Below, piece by piece: positions 42,811 to 52,428 of a stretch of 64,000 bases of DNA. The DNA comes from an uncultured Caulobacterales bacterium (GTDB taxonomy: Bacteria > Pseudomonadota > Alphaproteobacteria > Caulobacterales > Maricaulaceae), in contig CALFVT010000002.1 in NCBI GenBank assembly GCA_937928165.1, forward strand, positions 310,001-374,000. Direction: 5' to 3'. Position 1 is the stretch's first letter, and each line of letters begins with the position of its first letter. The translations under genes were made by a program, and so were the position numbers. A model generated the notes under the pieces. It was not told where the DNA came from, ran no database searches, and saw only the letters and a list, made by a program, of their open reading frames with translations.

Positions 42811-43701
42811 TTAGGGCGTATAAACTGTGTAACTCACCTGTGCGCCGATTGTACCGTGACCCAGCGATAAATCATAATCATTAACTTGCCCGGCGTTTTC
42901 GGCCCCGGATAAGGCATAACGAATATTAAACGATACGGCTTGCTCCAAAAGCGTGCCGCGAAACCGGGCCGTGCGGCGGCCCCCGTCAAACAGCTTCACG
43001 GGCCCGCGGCTCATATCCCCAAGATCATTCACCGTATCGTCAATCCCGCTCCCGCCAATGGCCGGGTTTTGCGCGGCTGCGCCCCAGCGGCCGACGCCGC
43101 TCCCGCCAGTGCGGTTAATTATGGCGCGAAAGCCAATATTACTATAGTCAAAAGCGGTGAAGTCACCGGATGTTGTAAGGTTTGTACTTTCAGCAAAAAT
43201 ATCAAAAGGCACATTAGACGCGACCAGAAACCGCGAGACATTACGCGCGCGGCGGGTGTTGATATCCGTGTCAATATCAAGTTCAAAGGCGGTGAGGCGG
43301 TCTGTAGCGTCAAGAAAATCAATATCCCCGCCGCCAGGATTTGAAAAATTACCCCCGCTGAGCTCGTCATTAATATCAAGGCGGCTCGCCCCGCCGGAGA
43401 AATAATGACCGGGATCAAATCCACTATTAGCATTAAAAACAAAGCCTTCAGCGCGAATAAGATCAGGCGCTGCTTGGCCGGAGGCGCTTTTAGTGAGTAG
43501 GTTAAAGTCAATGACAACAGGGGCCTGCCCGCCATTGGCTTCATCCTCTGTGGCCCCAATGACTACCACAAGGGCATTGGCACGAAAAAATACCCGGTCT
43601 CTAGCTTGGCTATGCGCAGGACTATGGAGCACGAGCAAGATGCCCGCCGAGAGAAATAAGGCCGTTAAGGGGCCAGTTTGATAGGTTTTATCACCGCCCA
43701 T
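42811..43701 (-). CDS. Exported protein of unknown function
   Basis: A 296-residue protein with an N-terminal signal segment ending near PAHSQA. The mature part is rich in Asn, Gly, Asp and Ser with alternating beta patterns (VFFRANALVVVIGA, RAIINRTGGSGVG), and lacks cysteine. It resembles secreted beta-rich proteins and ends in an aromatic strand (AQVSYTVYTP), but a barrel cannot be claimed. No family is recognised. Confidence 0.6.
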   Translation of the reverse strand: MGGDKTYQTGPLTALFLSAGILLVLHSPAHSQARDRVFFRANALVVVIGATEDEANGGQAPVVIDFNLLTKSASGQAAPDLIRAEGFVFNANSGFDPGHYFSGGASRLDINDELSGGNFSNPGGGDIDFLDATDRLTAFELDIDTDINTRRARNVSRFLVASNVPFDIFAESTNLTTSGDFTAFDYSNIGFRAIINRTGGSGVGRWGAAAQNPAIGGSGIDDTVNDLGDMSRGPVKLFDGGRRTARFRGTLLEQAVSFNIRYALSGAENAGQVNDYDLSLGHGTIGAQVSYTVYTP

Positions 43702-43766
43702 GATGTTATGTTTACAGCTTAGAGCTTAATATCACGCTGTTGATTAGGCTTTATAAAACTTTAAAA

Positions 43767-44843
43767 TTAAGACTGGCAAAAGGCGCTGAATGTCTTTGCC
43801 ATATGGTCATAGGCACTCTGGGGCTCAATGTTATCCGCCATATTATTTATGCGGCGTTGCATGTTTTGAAAGTCTTGGCGGCTTGGGAGATGGGCGGGGT
43901 CTTGGCCGTTTATAACTGCCCCATAACCCAGCCCCTCTAAGCACCGTCCGAGGATTAAATGGTTTTTGTGATTGGGCATAATTAATAGCGGTGTTTTATG
44001 GGCAAGTGCTTGATAGCTCGCCCCTGAGCCCCCTTGGCTAATCACCGCGCAGCACTGGGTAAGAAGATCATCAAGGGGGAGGCGTTCAAAAGTAAAGTCC
44101 GCGTAATCCGGGGGCGGGGCTTTGCCGGTCATGACTACATGTTTCGCGCCTGTACTGGCTTTAAGGGCCTCGATCATGGGGGTGGTGATTAATTTTTTAC
44201 GCCCCGTCGAGCCCAGAGAGATGAGCAATATGTCCTTAAGGCCTTGAAGCTCTTGGGGGATTGGGCCGGAGGCTGACCAATAAGCGCCGCCAAAAGATTT
44301 ATAATGGACGGGGAGGCTACCGTAAGATTTTATTACGGGTAAGGGATCGGCGAGTAAGACCTGATCTGCCTCATAAAGATCATAGGCGGAATTTAATGGG
44401 GCGAGGCCAAAGCTATGGCGAATGTCATCATATTGTATTTTATCCGCGCTATGCCGTTCGGTTTGAATGGTTGGTTCCCCGGCGGGGCGGGTGAGGAATA
44501 TATTAGTAAGGCAGACGGTTTTAAGGGGCTGTAAATCGACCGCATAAAGCCATTGCAAGGGGTTAGTGTCATATAAAACGAGGTCGTAATTTCGGCGAAG
44601 ATTATGCGGGGTTAAGGCGGTGGCAAAGATTTGTCCTTGGGTGATCCAATCGGCAGAATCTACCGGAATATCAATCACGCTATGACCAGAAATTTCAAAT
44701 TGCGGGAAATGGGGCATGCGCGGTACAAAGACGGTGGCTTTAAAATTTAAAAAAGCTTTAAGATGCTCAAGCAGGCGCATGACCCGCGAAATATGGCCAA
44801 GGGGCGGGGCGACTAAAACAGCAATTTTTAAGGGAGCTTTCAT
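43767..44843 (-). CDS. GT-B fold glycosyltransferase (MGT/UGT-like)
   Basis: A 358-residue protein with the two-domain GT-B layout. The N-terminus LVAPPLGHISRVMRLLEHL is the acceptor-side loop of GT1/GT28 enzymes. The C-terminal nucleotide-sugar region reads ISQGGSGASYQALAHKTP followed by MPNHKNHLI, matching the donor-binding signature. The substrate is unknown; a glycolipid or secondary-metabolite sugar transfer is possible. It stands alone. Confidence 0.78.
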   Translation of the reverse strand: MKAPLKIAVLVAPPLGHISRVMRLLEHLKAFLNFKATVFVPRMPHFPQFEISGHSVIDIPVDSADWITQGQIFATALTPHNLRRNYDLVLYDTNPLQWLYAVDLQPLKTVCLTNIFLTRPAGEPTIQTERHSADKIQYDDIRHSFGLAPLNSAYDLYEADQVLLADPLPVIKSYGSLPVHYKSFGGAYWSASGPIPQELQGLKDILLISLGSTGRKKLITTPMIEALKASTGAKHVVMTGKAPPPDYADFTFERLPLDDLLTQCCAVISQGGSGASYQALAHKTPLLIMPNHKNHLILGRCLEGLGYGAVINGQDPAHLPSRQDFQNMQRRINNMADNIEPQSAYDHMAKTFSAFCQS

Positions 44844-44997
44844 GGCCTAAACCTATGTAATATACCGGGTGAAGTAAATGCCGTGGTTAACTGAGCTTAT
44901 CGTAAAATATATGGATAATTTTTTGATTATAGATGGGTTTGTTCAGTGCTCATAAAAACCCTCGACAAATATGTTTGCCTGCCCTATAAGCCGCTTA

Positions 44998-45058
44998 ACA
45001 ACGCCTTAAGCACAGGATGCTTTAGAGCGGCCCACCAGAACGGCGGGGCCGTTTTTTT
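44998..45058 (+). terminator. Leader hairpin and terminator upstream of rimP
   Basis: AACGGC-GGG-GCCGTT followed by a run of T (45039-45058) is a strong rho-independent terminator, preceded by an AAGCA/TGCTT hairpin. A competing pairing (GGCC near 45028 with GGCC near 45047) would disrupt the terminator. It precedes the rimP-nusA operon by about 125 bp, so it could be an attenuator of that operon; it might instead end an unannotated transcript. Confidence 0.5.
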
Positions 45059-45098
45059 ATTGCCTATCCTTTACCGCCGGCGCGAACAGGGTAAATAA

Positions 45099-45178
45099 AC
45101 AAGAGGCGAGGAGCGCGTCAGCGCGACAGGGAAACATAACAAGAGGCGAGGAGCGCCGCAGGCGCGACAGGGAATATA
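45099..45178. repeat. Two 40-bp tandem repeats in the rimP leader
   Basis: Copies 45099-45138 and 45139-45178 share AACAAGAGGCGAGGAGCGC and GCGCGACAGGGAA. A partial third copy (CAAGAG) provides the purines just before the rimP GTG start. Each unit contains a small GCGC hairpin. Confidence 0.7.
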
Positions 45179-45184
45179 TCAAGA

Positions 45185-45742
45185 GTGAAAACGAAAACAG
45201 AAACCGATAAGCGCGTATTGCGCCTCATAGAACCCGCCATTACGGACATGGGTTATGATGTAGTGCGCGTGCGGGTCATGGCCGGAAAGCGCGCGACTTT
45301 GCAGATCATGGCGGCGCGGCAAAAGGACGGCCTTATGGATGTGGAGGATTGCTCAGAGCTATCCAAAGCAGTGTCGTCTATCCTTGAGGTTGAAGACCCG
45401 CTGCGTGATGCCTATATTCTTGAAGTGTCCTCGCCGGGGCTTGACCGTCCTTTGACATCCTTGAAAGATTTTGAGACCTATGAGGGCTATCTTGCGCGGC
45501 TGGAACTTGACCGTATGATCGAGGGGCGCAAGCGCTTTCGCGGGGTTTTGGCAGGCATAGACGGCGACCATATTGATATTGACCTTGACGGGGAAGACGA
45601 CACGGCGCAAATCCCCTTTGATTGGATTAGCGAGGCCAAGCTTTTAATCACAGATGAGCTGATTAAAGCGGGCCAAGAAAAAAAAGAGGCCGCCCAAAAA
45701 CAAAAGGCAGCGGTCCAAACTGAACAGAATAACACGGCTTAG
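45185..45742 (+). CDS. rimP: Ribosome maturation factor RimP
   Basis: A 185-residue 30S assembly factor. The N-terminal domain includes IEPAITDMGYDVVRVRV and VEDCSELSKAVSSIL; the family signature YILEVSSPGLDRPLTSLKDFE is split over residues about 78-100. The C-terminal tail is Lys/Gln-rich and probably disordered. It starts with GTG at 45185, right after the tandem repeats. It is the first gene of rimP-nusA-ylxR-infB. Confidence 0.95.
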   Translation: MKTKTETDKRVLRLIEPAITDMGYDVVRVRVMAGKRATLQIMAARQKDGLMDVEDCSELSKAVSSILEVEDPLRDAYILEVSSPGLDRPLTSLKDFETYEGYLARLELDRMIEGRKRFRGVLAGIDGDHIDIDLDGEDDTAQIPFDWISEAKLLITDELIKAGQEKKEAAQKQKAAVQTEQNNTA

Positions 45743-45754
45743 AAGGAGATCATC

Positions 45755-47413
45755 ATGTCGACTGTCGGAATTAGTGCCAATAAGCTCGAACTCTTACAAA
45801 TTGCGGGCGCTGTGGCTCAGGAAAAATCTATTGATAAAGCCATTGTTTTAGAGGCGATTGAAGAAGCCATTCAAAAGGCAGCCCGCCTGCGTTATGGCTC
45901 AGAGCTCGATATTCGCGCCAAGCTTGACCCTGTCACCGGTGAGCAAAGCCTGCGCCGCGTCATCACCGTTGTTGAAGAGGTTGAAAACGATCAGCAAGAA
46001 ACAGACTTGGCTTCGGCGAAGCTTGACCATCCGGAGGCGGAAATTGGTTATGAAATTTCAACAGAGCTACCGCCGTTGGAATTTGGCCGTGTACAGGCGC
46101 AAATGTCCAAGCAAATTATCACAGGTAAAATCCGCGAAGCCGAGCGTCTTCGTCAATATGAAGAATATAAAGACCGTATGGGCGAGATCATTAACGGCAT
46201 TGTTAAGCGGGTTGAATATGGTCATATCATTGTTGATCTGGGCCGGGCTGAAGGCGTTATCCGCCGCGAACAAACTCTGCCGCGAGAAAATGTTAAAAAT
46301 GGCGACCGTATCCGCGCCTATATTTATGATGTGCGCCAAGAACCGCGCGGCTCACAAATTTTCCTCTCCCGCGCCCATCCGCAGTTCATGGCGCAGCTCT
46401 TCTCCCAAGAAGTGCCGGAAGTTTATGAGGGCGTGATTCAGATTGTGTCCGTGGCCCGCGATCCCGGCTCCCGCGCGAAGATCGCGGTTTATTCCTCTGA
46501 CGGTTCGATTGATCCGGTTGGAGCTTGCGTTGGTATGCGCGGCTCTCGGGTGCAGGCGGTGGTTAATGAGCTTCAAGGGGAGCGGATTGATATTATCCCG
46601 TTCACCGAAGATGCGGCGACTTTTATTGTGAATGCGCTCCAGCCTGCCAATGTGGCCAAAGTTGTTTTGGACGAAGATGAAAACCGTATTGAAGTGGTTG
46701 TGCCCAATGATCAGCTCTCCCTTGCTATTGGACGGCGCGGACAAAATGTCCGCCTCGCCTCGCAACTCTCTGGCTGGGCGATTGATATTCTGACCGAAGA
46801 ACAAGAATCAGAGCGCCGCCAGAAAGAATTCCAAGAACGTTCTGCCCTCTTTATCGAGGCGTTAGATGTGGACGAAATGATTGCGCAGCTTCTGGTCTCG
46901 GAAGGCTTTGAGACTCTCGAAGAAGTGGGTTATGTGGCCCAAGATGAGCTATCTGTGATTGACGGTTTTGATGATGAAACCGCCGAAGAGTTGCAAGCCC
47001 GCGCCCGTGAATATCTCGCCAAATTAGCCGCGCAGCAAGATGCGGCCCGTATCGCGGCTGGCGTTGAAGATGACGTGCTAGAGATTGAAGGTGTGACCTT
47101 GCCGATGGCCGTCGCCTTTGGCGAGAATGATATTAAATCCGTCGAAGATGTGGCGGGCCTCGTGCCAGATGATATTCGCGGCTATACAGAGACCAATAAA
47201 AAAGGCGAGAAAGTCCATGAAGAAGGCGTTCTTGAAAGTTTTGGCCTCTCCGTGAAAGTGGCGACAGACCTTATCATGCAGGCGCGGGTTAAAGCGGGCT
47301 GGATTGATGCGGCGGATCTTGAAGTGGCCGATGAAGATGATAGCGAAACCGCCGAAGACGACGCCGGGACCGAGGACAAGGTTCTTGATGCCGCCTCCGT
47401 CTTTGGCGCGTAA
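45755..47413 (+). CDS. nusA: Transcription termination/antitermination factor NusA
   Basis: A 552-residue RNA polymerase-associated factor. In order it has an N-terminal domain (1-130), an S1 domain (about 140-205, GIVKRVEYGHIIVDLGRAEG), KH domains (about 235-350, CVGMRGSRVQAVVNEL and LAIGRRGQNVRLASQL), and C-terminal helix-hairpin-helix repeats. An acidic tail follows. It lies 12 bp after rimP with an AGAAGGAGAT ribosome site. Confidence 0.97.
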   Translation: MSTVGISANKLELLQIAGAVAQEKSIDKAIVLEAIEEAIQKAARLRYGSELDIRAKLDPVTGEQSLRRVITVVEEVENDQQETDLASAKLDHPEAEIGYEISTELPPLEFGRVQAQMSKQIITGKIREAERLRQYEEYKDRMGEIINGIVKRVEYGHIIVDLGRAEGVIRREQTLPRENVKNGDRIRAYIYDVRQEPRGSQIFLSRAHPQFMAQLFSQEVPEVYEGVIQIVSVARDPGSRAKIAVYSSDGSIDPVGACVGMRGSRVQAVVNELQGERIDIIPFTEDAATFIVNALQPANVAKVVLDEDENRIEVVVPNDQLSLAIGRRGQNVRLASQLSGWAIDILTEEQESERRQKEFQERSALFIEALDVDEMIAQLLVSEGFETLEEVGYVAQDELSVIDGFDDETAEELQARAREYLAKLAAQQDAARIAAGVEDDVLEIEGVTLPMAVAFGENDIKSVEDVAGLVPDDIRGYTETNKKGEKVHEEGVLESFGLSVKVATDLIMQARVKAGWIDAADLEVADEDDSETAEDDAGTEDKVLDAASVFGA

Positions 47414-47424
47414 GGATATGCCCT

Positions 47425-48132
47425 TTGAGCCCACATTCCAATATACCTGCCGATCATGCGGCTGATACATCTAACGCGGCGTTAGATATTGATAAACGGG
47501 GCCATAAAGGCCCCGAACGGCGCTGTATTGTCACGCGCCAAACGGCGGATAAATCCGCGCTTTTAAGATTTGTAAAATCCCCTGACGGCCTGATTACGCC
47601 GGATATTTTTGAAAAATTACCAGGACGCGGCGCTTATATTACGCCGACCCAAGAGACCCTAGTAAAGGCCCTTGAAACGGGGGCTTTTGCCCGCGCCTTT
47701 AAAGGTAAGGCCGAAGCGATGGACGGGCTTGATGAACTGGTGAGTGATATTCTCTCCCGGCGCCTTTTGGGTCTTATCACCATGGCCATGAAGGCAGGGC
47801 GGCTTCGCCTTGGTTATGATAAAGTCCGTAGTCTTGCGCAAAATGGTGAACTGGCGGTACGCATTGAAGCCCGCGATGGCTCTGTAGATGGGCGCAGTAA
47901 AATCCGCACCTTAGCCAAAGCGGTTGGCCTTGCAACCGAAGGGGCAGCGCCGCCAGTTGTTGGCTGTTTTACGGCAGTGGAACTCGGGCAAGCCTTGGGG
48001 CGACCATCTGTGGTCCACGCCGCGATTGAGCGCGGGAAGCTCGCCAAAGCCTTTAAACATGACATGAAACGCCTATCGGGTTTTCGCCCGCTAATTCCGC
48101 CGGAATGGAGTGATCGCCGCCATGAAATGTGA
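47425..48132 (+). CDS. YlxR-L7Ae fusion RNA-binding protein
   Basis: A 235-residue protein. The YlxR domain (DUF448, about 25-105) has RRCIVTRQTADKSALLRFV and GRGAYI. An L7Ae-like ribosomal-protein domain (about 110-215) follows. This fusion is normal in alphaproteobacteria between nusA and infB. It appears to start with TTG at 47425, with AAGGA eight bases upstream and no in-frame ATG before the conserved domain. Confidence 0.9.
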   Translation: MSPHSNIPADHAADTSNAALDIDKRGHKGPERRCIVTRQTADKSALLRFVKSPDGLITPDIFEKLPGRGAYITPTQETLVKALETGAFARAFKGKAEAMDGLDELVSDILSRRLLGLITMAMKAGRLRLGYDKVRSLAQNGELAVRIEARDGSVDGRSKIRTLAKAVGLATEGAAPPVVGCFTAVELGQALGRPSVVHAAIERGKLAKAFKHDMKRLSGFRPLIPPEWSDRRHEM

Positions 48133-48264
48133 TTTTGACGATTAGGCTTTAATATTAGGCTTGAATATATGGCACTTACGGTTAGGTTACGCCGCCAAGC
48201 GCCGCAGAAAGAAAATGTGACGTAAACGTCTTCGATAAGACGTCGAAGACAAATGTGAGACGAA

Positions 48265-50760
48265 ATGACTGAGAATAAAAATAACGCTACCCCGCCCCGC
48301 CGCCCGTTAAAACTGAAAACGGGAGGCAATGCGCCGCGCACAAGCGGCGGGAACCGCATGAAGTCGGTTGTTGTTGAAAAGAAAAAACGCCGCATTATTG
48401 GAGGCCCCGGCAAGGCTGCGCCTGGCGGTGATACGGCCAAGCCAAAACCGCCGGTCGATGAAGTTGCGGAAGCGGCTCGGAAATTGGGCTTGTCGAAATC
48501 TGAATTTCTCAAGCGCCAGCAAGCGGTAAATTCGGCGGCCGTTGAGCAAGCCAAGCGTAATGAAATCCGCCAAGCGGAAGAAGCCGAGCGTCAACGCCGC
48601 ATGCAAGAAGAGCAAGCCGCTCTTGATGCCAAGCGCCGCGCCGAAGAAGAAGAAGAAAAGCGCCGCTTGCAAGCGGAAGAAGAAGAGCGCAAGCGCCGCG
48701 AAGTCGAAGAAGCCCGCCGCGCGCCCTCAGTGGCCGCGAAAGCTTTGGCGGAAGATGATAATAAAGAAGATGAGCGCTCTATCCTTGAGCGTGCAGGGGG
48801 GCGGATTAAGAAAAAACGCACACCCCCGCCGCCGGCCCGTACAAAGGCCAATGAACCACGCCGCCGCAAAGGTAAGCTAACAATCGTTAGCGCCCTGTCA
48901 GGGGATAATGAGCGTCAACGTTCCCTCGCCTCCATGCGCCGCGCCCGGCAAAAAGAAAAGCAACGCCAACAAGATGGCGGCCGGGTTAAAGTCGCCCGTG
49001 AGGTGACAATCCCCGAAGCGATCTCCGTGGGCGATCTGGCGAACCGTATGGCTGAACGTGCCGCAGATGTTGTTAAATATCTCATGAAGCAAGGGGATAT
49101 GGTTAAAATTAATGATATGCTCGATGCGGACACGGCGCAGCTTGTAGCGGAAGATTTTGGACATATCGTTAAGCGCGTGGCCGAAGCGGATGTGGAAGAT
49201 GATTTCATCCAAGCCGATGATGCTGATGATAGCGCCGATCTTAAACCCCGCGCCCCCGTTATTGCGGTGATGGGCCATGTTGACCATGGTAAAACCTCGA
49301 TTATTGACGCCTTGCGGTCTGCGGATGTCGCGAGCGGTGAGGCCGGCGGGATTACCCAGCATATTGGCGCCTATCAAATTAAAACAAAAACCGGCCAAGA
49401 GATTACAGTCTTAGATACGCCGGGCCATGCGGCCTTCTCCGCCATGCGGACGCGCGGCGCGCAGGCGGTGGATATTGTCATTTTAGTGGTAGCTGCAGAT
49501 GACGGCATTAAACCGCAAACGATTGAATCAATTAATCACGCTAAGGCGGCAGAAACGCCGATCATTGTCGCAGTGAATAAAATTGATACCTATGAAGCCA
49601 ATCCTCAAAAGGTTGAAACCGACCTTCTACAGCACTCTGTTATCACAGAGAGCATGTCGGGTGAAACCCAGTGCATACATGTTTCTGCGAAAGAGAAAAC
49701 GGGTCTTGAAGAGCTTGTGGAAGCGATAAACCTACAGGCTGAATTGCTTGATTTGAAAGCTAATCCTGAACGGGTGGCGGACGGTCTTGTGATTGAGAGT
49801 AAGATTGAAAAGGGCCGCGGCCCCGTCGCGACCTTGCTCGTGCAGCGCGGCCAATTAAAGCGCGGTGATATTGTTGTTGCGGGGCAGCAATGGGGCAAGG
49901 TGAAAGCCATGCTTGATGAGCGCGGACAGCAGCGAAAAGCCGCTCTGCCCTCTACGCCCGTTGCCGTAATGGGCTTTGACGGTGCCCCTGCTCCGGGGGA
50001 GCCTTTTGCAGTGGTGGAAACCGAGGCCCGCGCCCGCGAGATTACGCAATACCGCGTGGATATGGCGAAGAAGAAAGCCAATGCTGCGCCGACTGCTGTG
50101 TCGATTATGGAGCAAATGATGCGCGGCGCAGATGCTATTGAAGTGTCGAACTTGCCATTATTGGTCAAAGCCGATGTTCAGGGCTCCGCCGAAGCGATTA
50201 AATCTGCCCTCGAAGGGGCGGGAAATGATGAGGTGAAAGCCCAAGTTATTCATACGGCTGTGGGCGCGATTTCCGAATCCGATGTGCTGCTGGCGAAATC
50301 ATCCGGCGCAGATTTGCTCGCCTTTAATGTACGGCCTAATCGCCAAGCCAAAGACTTAGCCGAGCGTGAAGGGGTGTCCATTCGTTATTACTCGATTATT
50401 TATGACCTCATTGACGATGTGAAAGCCGCCCTTGAAGGCCTCTTGAAACCCGAACGCCGGGAAACCTTTATTGGTTATGCCGAAATTCTCGAGGTGTTCC
50501 ATATTTCCAAAATTGGCAAAGTCGCGGGCTGTAAAGTCACCGAAGGCAAGGTTGAACGGGCCTGCGGCGTGCGTTTGCTACGGGAAAATGTGGTTATTCA
50601 CGAAGGTATGCTCAAAACCCTTAAGCGCTTTAAGGACGAAGTTGAAAAAGTCCAAGCAGGCATGGAATGTGGCATGGCCTTTGAGAAATACGAAGACCTA
50701 CGCAAAGGTGACCAAATCGAATGTTTTACCGTTGAAATGATCGAACGGACTTTGGACTAA
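48265..50760 (+). CDS. infB: Translation initiation factor IF-2
   Basis: An 831-residue GTPase that brings initiator tRNA to the ribosome. A long charged N-terminal region (to about 230) has many Glu/Arg-rich helical repeats. The G domain has GHVDHGKTS (about 337), DTPGHAAF and NKID. Domains II to IV follow, with [11 protein letters not shown] in domain III. The length is in the usual alphaproteobacterial range. Confidence 0.97.
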   Translation: MTENKNNATPPRRPLKLKTGGNAPRTSGGNRMKSVVVEKKKRRIIGGPGKAAPGGDTAKPKPPVDEVAEAARKLGLSKSEFLKRQQAVNSAAVEQAKRNEIRQAEEAERQRRMQEEQAALDAKRRAEEEEEKRRLQAEEEERKRREVEEARRAPSVAAKALAEDDNKEDERSILERAGGRIKKKRTPPPPARTKANEPRRRKGKLTIVSALSGDNERQRSLASMRRARQKEKQRQQDGGRVKVAREVTIPEAISVGDLANRMAERAADVVKYLMKQGDMVKINDMLDADTAQLVAEDFGHIVKRVAEADVEDDFIQADDADDSADLKPRAPVIAVMGHVDHGKTSIIDALRSADVASGEAGGITQHIGAYQIKTKTGQEITVLDTPGHAAFSAMRTRGAQAVDIVILVVAADDGIKPQTIESINHAKAAETPIIVAVNKIDTYEANPQKVETDLLQHSVITESMSGETQCIHVSAKEKTGLEELVEAINLQAELLDLKANPERVADGLVIESKIEKGRGPVATLLVQRGQLKRGDIVVAGQQWGKVKAMLDERGQQRKAALPSTPVAVMGFDGAPAPGEPFAVVETEARAREITQYRVDMAKKKANAAPTAVSIMEQMMRGADAIEVSNLPLLVKADVQGSAEAIKSALEGAGNDEVKAQVIHTAVGAISESDVLLAKSSGADLLAFNVRPNRQAKDLAEREGVSIRYYSIIYDLIDDVKAALEGLLKPERRETFIGYAEILEVFHISKIGKVAGCKVTEGKVERACGVRLLRENVVIHEGMLKTLKRFKDEVEKVQAGMECGMAFEKYEDLRKGDQIECFTVEMIERTLD

Positions 50761-50765
50761 ACCCT

Positions 50766-51143
50766 ATGGCGCGCAATAAACCGCCGTCCCAAAGACAGCT
50801 GAAAGCAGGGGAGCTTATTCGCCGCGCCCTCGCGGATATTATCAACCGCGAGAGCTTTCGCGACTCTGATCTACAGGGCGTGTCGGTGACGATTTCTGAA
50901 GTACGGGCGAGCCCTGATTTAAAACACGCGATTGTTTACGCCGCTCCGCTTGGGGGCGGGGACGCCGAAGCGGTAATTGCCGCCTTACAGCGCGCCGGGC
51001 GTTTCCTGCGCGGGCGGCTGGGGATGGAAATGGAAACCAAATTCACCCCGCGCCTGAAATTCGAAGTCGACAGAACCTTCGAGACTGCCAGCGATATGGC
51101 CGACCTGCTCAATGATCCACATATCAAGCAGGATTTGGGGTGA
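50766..51143 (+). CDS. rbfA: Ribosome-binding factor A
   Basis: A 125-residue KH-fold protein for 16S rRNA 5' maturation, with SVTISEVRASPDLKHAIVY and RLGMEMETKFTPRLKFEVD. It follows infB by 5 bp. Its stop TGA begins the 8-bp sequence TGATGCCT (51141-51148), which recurs at the truB start. This indicates that rbfA and truB were originally joined by an overlapping TGATG. Confidence 0.95.
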   Translation: MARNKPPSQRQLKAGELIRRALADIINRESFRDSDLQGVSVTISEVRASPDLKHAIVYAAPLGGGDAEAVIAALQRAGRFLRGRLGMEMETKFTPRLKFEVDRTFETASDMADLLNDPHIKQDLG

Positions 51144-52428
51144 TGCCTGTTTAATATTTTATAGGCTTTAAGCTTTTCGAAAGTTACATCATGAATCTTT
51201 CTACCGAAAAGAACCTTTTAGATAAGGTCTTAGATGTTATCACCAAACATGCCGATAAGGAAAAACTACGCGCTGAATCGTTTAATGTATTTTCAGTTTT
51301 AGGGTTTGAAACGAAAGAAGACCGGACACATTCGGCATTTATAGCAGAACTTTTAGACCCCAAAGGGTCCCATTTAATGGAAAGTCTATTCTTAGATTTA
51401 TTTCTAAAAGATTTAGGTCTTTCAGACTTTATTAGTTCACAAGAGGCTGGAGTTAAGCGGGAATTTAATATTGGCGCTATTGACTCCGACCGCCGTACAG
51501 GTGGGCGAATAGATATTTTGATAACTGATAACACAGGTAAAACAATTTCTATTGAAAATAAAATATACGCCAAAGACCAAGATCATCAAATAGAGCGATA
51601 TGTTAATTATAATAAGGCTGAAAATAAGGTTTTATACCTAACGCTCGATGGATCAGAGCCTAGTGAGAAAAGCTCTGGGCCATACAAAAGCCCGCAAGAT
51701 TTTGAGTGCATATCTTATGAACGAGATATCATATCTTGGCTCGAAGAATGCCTCGAAAAATCCTATAAACATCCTATTTTACGTGAATCTATTCGGCAAT
51801 ATGTTATTTTACTAAAAAAGTTAACGGGACAACTTACGGATAATGAAATGAATAAAGACCTTTTTAAGCTTATTTCAGAGAATTATCAGGCAGCCCGCGT
51901 AATCGTAGATGGTTGTGGGCAAGCGGAACAAGCTGCGGCGGTTAAATTGTTTAAAACTGTGAAAAATAAACTTGAAGCTGAAATTAAAGGATCAGGCTGG
52001 AGTGTTGAACTGGATGATGATTTGAGCGCTTTAGACGCGGGTTTGATGCTTTACAAAAGTGGATATGATGACTTTTTTACCATTAACTTGGTAGGAGATA
52101 GAAGGATTTGGAATACTCATTTAAACTATGGTGTATTTTGTCAAGATAGTAAAAAGAAACAAGAAATTTTTGACGTTAGCAGATCTTCTGATAAATTTGC
52201 TAACTTTGAAAGGAAGCATTCGGATTATCCAGTTTGGGAATGGATTTCTGGGGCTAATTTTACGAAGATTGATGACCGCCAGAAGCTATTTAACTCTGAA
52301 GCTATTGAGAAATTGGCGGAAGATATATCCGGGCGATTGGTTCAGTGCAAACAAGATATTACGGGCGTGCTGAACCATAAAAGTGTTTTTGAAAATGATA
52401 TCTAAATTATACAATAATATTGATGCCT
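51141..52428. repeat. 8-bp direct repeats flanking an inserted nuclease gene
   Basis: TGATGCCT occurs at 51141-51148, containing the rbfA stop, and at 52421-52428, containing the truB start. The 1,280 bp between the first bases of the two copies hold only the nuclease gene and short AT-rich flanks. This looks like a target duplication or a microhomology scar from a single insertion. Confidence 0.7.
51191..52405 (+). CDS. PD-(D/E)XK nuclease family protein inserted between rbfA and truB
   Basis: A 404-residue protein of the PD-(D/E)XK superfamily (PDDEXK_4-like). The nuclease core has RTHSAFIAELLDPKGSH, the catalytic aspartate in GGRIDILI and the E-x-K in SIENKIYAKDQDHQIERY (about 118-135). 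The C-terminal half (about 220-400) is unrecognised and may sense a ligand or bind DNA. Family members are mostly lone accessory genes suspected in defence. It is clearly more AT-rich than rbfA and truB, indicating horizontal arrival. Confidence 0.82.
   Translation: MNLSTEKNLLDKVLDVITKHADKEKLRAESFNVFSVLGFETKEDRTHSAFIAELLDPKGSHLMESLFLDLFLKDLGLSDFISSQEAGVKREFNIGAIDSDRRTGGRIDILITDNTGKTISIENKIYAKDQDHQIERYVNYNKAENKVLYLTLDGSEPSEKSSGPYKSPQDFECISYERDIISWLEECLEKSYKHPILRESIRQYVILLKKLTGQLTDNEMNKDLFKLISENYQAARVIVDGCGQAEQAAAVKLFKTVKNKLEAEIKGSGWSVELDDDLSALDAGLMLYKSGYDDFFTINLVGDRRIWNTHLNYGVFCQDSKKKQEIFDVSRSSDKFANFERKHSDYPVWEWISGANFTKIDDRQKLFNSEAIEKLAEDISGRLVQCKQDITGVLNHKSVFENDI

Noticed and set aside
44998-45060. 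An initiator tRNA gene before rimP-nusA, as in E. coli
   Set aside because: The hairpins do not form a cloverleaf and no T-arm or CCA sequence is present.
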